This document shows, piece after piece, positions 60,741 through 64,000 of a stretch of DNA of 64,000 bases. The position numbers were made by a program, and so were the translations under genes. Positions within the stretch are counted from its first letter, which is position 1; every line of letters begins with the position of its first letter. The stretch lies in the NCBI RefSeq assembly GCF_017573465.1, contig NZ_JAGEPF010000039.1, forward strand, positions 39,810 through 103,809, read 5' to 3'. This DNA is from Actinomadura violacea (lineage in GTDB: Bacteria > Actinomycetota > Actinomycetes > Streptosporangiales > Streptosporangiaceae). The notes under the pieces were generated by a model that was not told the DNA's origin, ran no database searches, and worked only from the letters and a program-made list of their open reading frames with translations.

Positions 60741-60768
60741 GGCGCGCTTTCCCTTCCCCGGCCCGGCC

Positions 60769-60799
60769 TTGACTTGAACCGCGGTTCAAGTCGCAGCCT
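60769..60799 (+). promoter_or_regulatory. MerR-type promoter with 22-bp perfect palindrome
   Basis: GACTTGAACCG and CGGTTCAAGTC (60771-60792) form an uninterrupted palindrome. It lies between TTGACT (-35, 60769-60774) and CAGCCT (-10, 60794-60799), which are 19 bases apart. MerR-type activators bind such palindromes in over-long spacers and twist the DNA to start transcription; here the target is the VOC gene at 60845. Confidence 0.75.
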
Positions 60800-60844
60800 A
60801 GCCGCATGGACCGAGCGGCGGTCCGGAAGCAGAGGAGGCAGACC

Positions 60845-61291
60845 ATGACGACGATCCCGACCTCGGCCGAAGCCGTGCAGCCGGCGACGCTGGGACTGAA
60901 CCACGTCAACCTGGTGGTGAGCGACGTGCCGGAGTCCGTGCGGTTCTACACCGAGGCGCTCGGCATGCGGATCAAGCAGGTCACCAAAGAGATCACCTTC
61001 CTGGCCACCCCTGGAGCACAGGACGTGCTGGCCTTGCAGGCCGCGGGCAGGGACCTGGACCGGGCAAGCGGCAAGACGCGCCGACCTGGAGATTCAGGGG
61101 GCGTCGACCACATCGGGTTCGACGTCGCCGACACCACCGCACTCCAGACGGTCATCGGCGCCGCTCAGGAGGCGGGCGGGGAATTGCTGATGCAGTTCAC
61201 CGGCGCGGACGGGCTGCCCACCGCGTTCATCGGCGACCCCGACGGCTACGTCCTGCAACTGTCGCCGCGTCACCCCACGGACAACACCTGA
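60845..61291 (+). CDS. VOC family protein controlled by MerR
   Basis: This 148-residue single VOC domain reads LGLNHVNLVVSDVPESVRFYTEALGM, VDHIGFDVADTTALQTVIGAAQ and the C-terminal TAFIGDPDGYVLQLSPRH. Metal-ligand-like His and Glu/Gln positions are present (GLNHVNL, VDHIGF). The ATG follows GAGGAGG. The MerR operator promoter upstream suggests induction by a reactive compound or metal, consistent with a detoxification role. A good terminator follows the stop. Confidence 0.87.
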   Translation: MTTIPTSAEAVQPATLGLNHVNLVVSDVPESVRFYTEALGMRIKQVTKEITFLATPGAQDVLALQAAGRDLDRASGKTRRPGDSGGVDHIGFDVADTTALQTVIGAAQEAGGELLMQFTGADGLPTAFIGDPDGYVLQLSPRHPTDNT

Positions 61292-61303
61292 CCCAACGCA
61301 AAA

Positions 61304-61335
61304 GGCGGGCAGCCCCTCCCGACATGCTGCCCGCC
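61304..61335 (+). terminator. Terminator after the MerR-controlled VOC gene
   Basis: GGCGGGCAGC (61304-61313) pairs perfectly with GCTGCCCGCC (61326-61335) around a 12-base loop, 12 bases after the stop and preceded by an AAAA run. It can also serve the leftward small gene beyond. Confidence 0.75.
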
Positions 61336-61400
61336 TGCAGACGGCCCGACGCCGCGGTGATCTGCGATTGCGAGACGACGCTCCGAGTAGCGCCACCAGA

Positions 61401-61661
61401 TCACCAGGTAATGGCGGGGTCGAACCGCCGACCTCGCTCTTTCAACCGCCGAACATGCCGCTCATGCTGCCCGGCGTGCCGCCGCTGGGCGCGGTCGATG
61501 ACCAACGTCCGCGGGTCGGCCGCCAGCTCGTACAGTTCGACCTCGAACGGGTCGGCGTCGTACTCGATGAGACGGGCCAAGGCGTCCCGGTCCTGCTCTG
61601 CGGTCACTCGCCGGCGCACCTGGTCCCGCCAGACCCGCCCACTCGCCTCCGCCTCGTCCAT
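61401..61661 (-). CDS. Small hypothetical protein ending in tRNA-like sequence
   Basis: The 86-residue, highly charged protein (MDEAEASGRVWRDQVRRRV..., YDADPFEVELYELAADP) starts at ATG 61661 directly beside the palindrome ACCTTCGAAGGT. Its last residues (RGRRFDPAITW) are encoded by a tRNA T-arm-like segment. No family recognised. Codon usage is coding-like up to that segment, which suggests that the original 3' end was replaced. Confidence 0.45.
   Translation of the reverse strand: MDEAEASGRVWRDQVRRRVTAEQDRDALARLIEYDADPFEVELYELAADPRTLVIDRAQRRHAGQHERHVRRLKERGRRFDPAITW
61413..61433 (-). repeat. tRNA T-arm-like direct repeat, copy 1
   Basis: On the minus strand this 21-base segment reads as a tRNA variable-loop end and T-arm (stem GGCGG/CCGCC, loop TTCGACC). 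An identical copy lies at 63113-63133 in the same orientation. No complete tRNA can be folded here; it looks like a tRNA 3'-end fragment such as an integration att-site scar. Confidence 0.6.
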
Positions 61662-61673
61662 ACCTTCGAAGGT
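61662..61673. promoter_or_regulatory. Palindrome at the start of the small leftward gene
   Basis: ACCTTCGAAGGT is a perfect 12-bp palindrome ending at the base before the ATG at 61661. It includes the only SD-like sequence (GAAGG). It could be an operator or a hairpin that hides the ribosome site. Confidence 0.35.
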
Positions 61674-61897
61674 AACCAAGGGACGGCACAAGGAAAAGTC
61701 GACCCGTAGGGCCGCATCCACCATCATCCGAGCCGGAAGTTGCCATTAGCGGCGGGGTCAGGCTTCGAGCCCGGTCAGCAAGCGTGGCCGCCCATCCACA
61801 ACCGGAAACCACTGATCTCCGTATAGCGGGAGTTGGACGGCCAGGAGCGGCCGAATCCCTCGCCGCGCCCACCCGCACCCCGCACCTCCTGGTGTTG

Positions 61898-62254
61898 CTA
61901 GGAGATGGAAAGGCGCTGGTACCGGTAAACGCCGTAGGCCCTGTGGCCGTTGATGTGGCTGTGCGAATGCAGGCATAGCTCCATGCCGTGCGGCGCGATG
62001 ACGCCGAGGTATTCGACCATCCCTTCCTTGGACGTCGCATCGAACGACAGAACGTTGCCCTCCACCGAGTACGGACCACGGGACGCAAGGGGGTGGTCGG
62101 GGAGCAGCCACGAGGCCACCGAAACGACGGTTTCCTCCAACGGGAGATCATGCTCGACCGATGCGGCCATGCCCTCCCCTGCGGGGAAGAAGCGCAGGAA
62201 CGAGGTGTACGTCTGGCCTTGCTCGGCGTACAGGCCATCGAAGTGAAGCCGCAC
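61898..62254 (-). CDS. Small hypothetical protein, 118 residues
   Basis: The GTG start (62254) has GGAGG six bases upstream. The protein begins VRLHFDGLYAEQGQTYTSFLRFFP and has strand-rich, Trp/His-containing sequence (VASWLLPDHPLASRGPYSV, GMELCLHSHSHINGHRAYGVYRY). It has the look of a small beta-sheet protein. I do not recognise a family. Its upstream neighbour on the same strand is unknown; it stands alone. Confidence 0.6.
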   Translation of the reverse strand: MRLHFDGLYAEQGQTYTSFLRFFPAGEGMAASVEHDLPLEETVVSVASWLLPDHPLASRGPYSVEGNVLSFDATSKEGMVEYLGVIAPHGMELCLHSHSHINGHRAYGVYRYQRLSIS

Positions 62255-62571
62255 GTGATTCCTCCAGGGGGTCGGCAATACCTTCTAACACACGGGCATG
62301 ACGTACTTGCGCGCGCTGATCTCCCCGCCCACCGTCGTCCCACCTCCAGCGGACGGACGATACGAGGGCGCGGCCCTCGTCCCGACGATCGCCCGTCTGC
62401 CATCGGCCGCCTCGGGTGCTCGACTGCGACACCGGTCGTCCCCGCCGACTACGACAACCGTTCGATACGATCACAATCCGGGCGTCCGTGGCCGGTGGCA
62501 GGGTGCGAACCGGCGACCTGCTTAGGCCTCGCGCATTGGTGCTGATCGGGGCGTGACCGCAGGGGGAGACT
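62255..62571. other. 317-base region between divergent small genes
   Basis: No gene is supported. It contains the promoters of the two flanking genes, TACGAT-type -10-like boxes near 62465 and a degenerate tRNA T-arm-like segment (62499-62519, minus strand) related to the repeats at 61413 and 63113 but with a mismatched stem. Confidence 0.4.
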
Positions 62572-63033
62572 ATGTTCGTGAAGGCCGGCCGGCACCTGCT
62601 CGGTGCGGTGGTCGCCTGCGCGGCGTTCGTCGTGCAGGGCGTCGTCATCTACGCCGGTCTGCTCGCGTGCGCAGTCGTCGCCGATGCGGACACCGGCGGT
62701 CCACTTGCGGGGCCTTTCCTGGTGCTGCTTGCCGGCGTGGTGGGCGTCGTCTTGGTGCCGCTGCTGTTCCTGCCGGCCAGCGTTATCGCAGAGATGGCCG
62801 CGAAAAAGGGACGTCTCGTCGCCAAGTGGCTCGTCGCCTCGGCCGTTGCCGGAGCGCTTGCCATGGTCTACGTGTTTCTTGCGACCGTGGCGACCGGTAT
62901 GGGCATTGCGCACTCCCTGCTGGCAAGCCTGCTCGGGGCCCTGACCGTGCTCGCTCCCACGGCGCTGTGCGTCAGCGTCCCCCACGGCGCGCTGAAACTC
63001 ATGCCGAGCACGCCGAGGGCCGTCCACGAATAG
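62572..63033 (+). CDS. Small four-helix membrane protein
   Basis: The 153-residue hydrophobic protein has four predicted membrane helices (about 9-33, 45-70, 84-106, 112-135), with positive residues between helices 2 and 3 (AEMAAKKGRLVAKW). The ATG has AGGGGGAGA upstream. I recognise no family and no functional motif. It lies inside the 1.7-kb segment flanked by tRNA-like repeats. Confidence 0.65.
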   Translation: MFVKAGRHLLGAVVACAAFVVQGVVIYAGLLACAVVADADTGGPLAGPFLVLLAGVVGVVLVPLLFLPASVIAEMAAKKGRLVAKWLVASAVAGALAMVYVFLATVATGMGIAHSLLASLLGALTVLAPTALCVSVPHGALKLMPSTPRAVHE

Positions 63034-63378
63034 GCACCTCGCAGTCCAACTCAAAGGCCCGGAACCGATCACCGCTCCGAGATGCTCTCGCTCGTCACGA
63101 GGTGTAGGCAGGGGCGGGGTCGAACCGCCGACCTTTCGCTTTCCAGAACTGGCGACCATCCGGCTCACGGGACGTCTGCCAAGGTAGACGGTGCCTCAAG
63201 GTCGGCGCAGGTGCCTGGTGTTCGAGGCGCGTACCTCCACCCGGTGAACACCTGGATGCGAACCACTGGCACCCCCGCATCTCCCACCACTGCCTCCAGG
63301 TACAGCGTGCGTCGACACGTGTTCGCTTTAGTGTCTGTGCGCTCGCGTTGCTGTACTTGCGTGCTGTACAGCTTCCCT
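63034..63378. other. 345-base region with lower GC and repeats
   Basis: No gene is supported. It holds the second tRNA T-arm-like repeat (63113-63133). Near the end of the TPR gene, GCTGTAC (63350-63356) is followed by the perfect palindrome GCTGTACAGC (63363-63372). That could be an operator, or the palindrome may help end the leftward TPR transcript. Base composition is less GC-rich than the rest of the window. Confidence 0.4.
63113..63133 (-). repeat. tRNA T-arm-like direct repeat, copy 2
   Basis: Identical over 21 bases to 61413-61433 and in the same orientation, exactly 1700 bases apart. On the minus strand it is followed by CCTGCC, like an acceptor strand, but no matching 5' acceptor or anticodon stem is found. 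Fragment of a tRNA gene rather than a tRNA. Confidence 0.6.
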
Positions 63379-64000
63379 TCAGTCAGCAACTCCGAACAGA
63401 TCTCTCAAGTGGTCGGCGTACCACTGAGTTGACTGCGTCGTGGGGTGTTCCGGCCCGAGTGCAGCCAATGCGCATTGTTCAGCTCGCCTGATCGCTTCGA
63501 GCGCTTCGGCGGCCCGCCCCAAAGCGGTGTAGGTGGCGGCCAGGTTGCCCAGCCGGATGGCGACGGTGGGATGGTCGGGGCCCAGCGCCGTCTCCGTGAT
63601 GGCCAACGCCCGCTCTTCCAGCGGCAGCGCTTTGGCAGCCCGTCCCAGATCGCGGTGAGTGGCGGCCAGGTTGCCCAGCCGGTTGGCGACGTCAGGGTGG
63701 TCGGGACCCAGCGCCGTCTCGGTGATGGCCAATGCCCGCTCTTCCAGCGGCAGTGCCTCGGCGGGCCGTCCCAGATCGGCGTAGGTGGCGGCCAGGTTGC
63801 CCAGGCGGACGGCGACGTCAGGGTGGTCGGGGCCCAGGACCGTCTCGGTGATGGCCAATGCCCGCTCGGATATCGGCAGTGCCTCGGCGGGCCGTCCCAG
63901 ATCGGCGTAGGTGGCGGCCAGGTTGCCCAGGCGGACGGCGACGTCAGGGTGGTCGGGGCCCAGGACCGTCTCGGTGATGGCCAATGCCCGCTCGGATATC
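63379..64000 (-). CDS. TPR (kinesin-light-chain-like) repeat protein, 5' end outside the window
   Basis: The C-terminal 207 codons of a tetratricopeptide protein are present. It is built of 42-residue TPR units of the form LGPDHPDVAVRLGNLAATYADLGRPAEAL, with a diverged last unit and a tail LGPEHPTTQSTQWYADHLRDLFG. In actinomycetes such arrays are usually the C-terminal part of NB-ARC or similar signalling ATPases, but the N-terminus is not in view. The two most upstream units are identical at DNA level over 126 bases. Confidence 0.85.
   Translation of the reverse strand, partial: ISERALAITETVLGPDHPDVAVRLGNLAATYADLGRPAEALPISERALAITETVLGPDHPDVAVRLGNLAATYADLGRPAEALPLEERALAITETALGPDHPDVANRLGNLAATHRDLGRAAKALPLEERALAITETALGPDHPTVAIRLGNLAATYTALGRAAEALEAIRRAEQCALAALGPEHPTTQSTQWYADHLRDLFGVAD
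63749..64000 (-). repeat. Two exact 126-bp tandem repeats in the TPR gene
   Basis: 63749-63874 and 63875-64000 appear identical base for base, each encoding one 42-residue TPR unit. The next unit (63623-63748) differs at many positions. Recent duplication or gene conversion is implied, and the array may continue beyond the window. Confidence 0.85.

Noticed and set aside
61340..61480. A complete tRNA gene on the minus strand
   Set aside because: Only the T-arm is convincing. No matching acceptor stem, D-arm or paired anticodon stem can be formed.
61758..61900. Coding-like fragment ending LPLYGDQWFPVVDGRPRLL
   Set aside because: It has a plausible protein-like tail but no start or SD and overlaps the 118-residue gene in another frame. 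It may be the 3' end of a decayed gene but cannot be supported.
62449..63168. A 239-codon leftward frame beginning with VGGSTPPLPT-like sequence
   Set aside because: The characteristic peptide comes from reading through the tRNA T-arm fragment, and the rest is antisense to the membrane protein gene.
63165..63389. Leftward 74-codon frame
   Set aside because: No SD, no recognisable domain and overlap with the TPR stop region. GC3 is not coding-like.

Overview
This 64-kb window is chromosomal DNA from a high-GC actinomycete. Evidence: third codon positions are strongly G/C, GTG and TTG starts are common, many promoters carry TANNNT -10 boxes directly in front of leaderless starts, and the families are typical (GlxA/AraC, AfsR-like NB-ARC/TPR, DUF2267, DUF6745, DrrC-like UvrA, FCD-GntR). 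Streptosporangiales/Thermomonosporaceae (Actinomadura-like) is my best guess for the source, but that is inference. There are no rRNA genes, no complete tRNA, no CRISPR array and no secondary-metabolite megasynthase.

0-11.6 kb: a PRC-barrel/DUF2382 stress protein, a GlxA-type regulator, an MFS exporter, a secreted GH3 beta-glucosidase closed by a strong terminator, a patatin/acyltransferase pair, an S4 RNA-binding protein, a Tat-exported arylsulfotransferase-like protein and a DUF6745 pair. 11.6-13.3 kb: a lone IS200/IS605-type tnpB element next to the remnant of a flavin monooxygenase gene. 13.4-31.6 kb: AMP nucleosidase; a GH15 enzyme with a glucose dehydrogenase; DUF2267; an HtrA-type lipoprotein protease; an AraC regulator with a cupin dioxygenase; a secreted propeller-like protein; a K+ channel; a glycosyltransferase; two VOC proteins; a DrrC-like UvrA; an AhpD-like protein; and an HTH/NB-ARC/TPR regulator.

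31.7-36.8 kb is a compact antibiotic-resistance operon: ABC-F ribosome protection, Vat-type streptogramin acetyltransferase, erythromycin-esterase family, methyltransferase. It is divergent from a TetR gene, with an operator and a possible leader peptide between them. 37.5-38.9 kb holds a GH30-like glycosidase.

39.1-54.1 kb is the most interesting part, a catabolic locus that looks like one regulon. A ferric/polyamine-type ABC importer, a SnoaL-like protein, YceI and a double DUF427 protein run rightwards. They meet a leftward operon (zinc-type dehydrogenase, CaiB CoA-transferase, amidohydrolase, LigB, LigA) at a perfect 24-bp-stem terminator. A third, divergent operon encodes an unusual alpha/beta hydrolase, a cyclic amidase, an LLM flavin monooxygenase and an FCD-GntR regulator. 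The same 17-bp operator-like sequence occurs before the importer genes, in the divergent promoter region and in front of the GntR gene. This ties the locus together as import, ring opening/oxidation and extradiol cleavage of an unidentified cyclic (probably aromatic or N-heterocyclic) substrate.

54.2-64 kb: small accessory genes (secreted protein, GNAT, VOC proteins, SDR with a TetR repressor on twin operators, MerR with VOC across a 22-bp palindrome). The last 2.7 kb is poorer in genes and carries tRNA T-arm-like direct repeats. A TPR gene with exact 126-bp repeats runs off the right edge.
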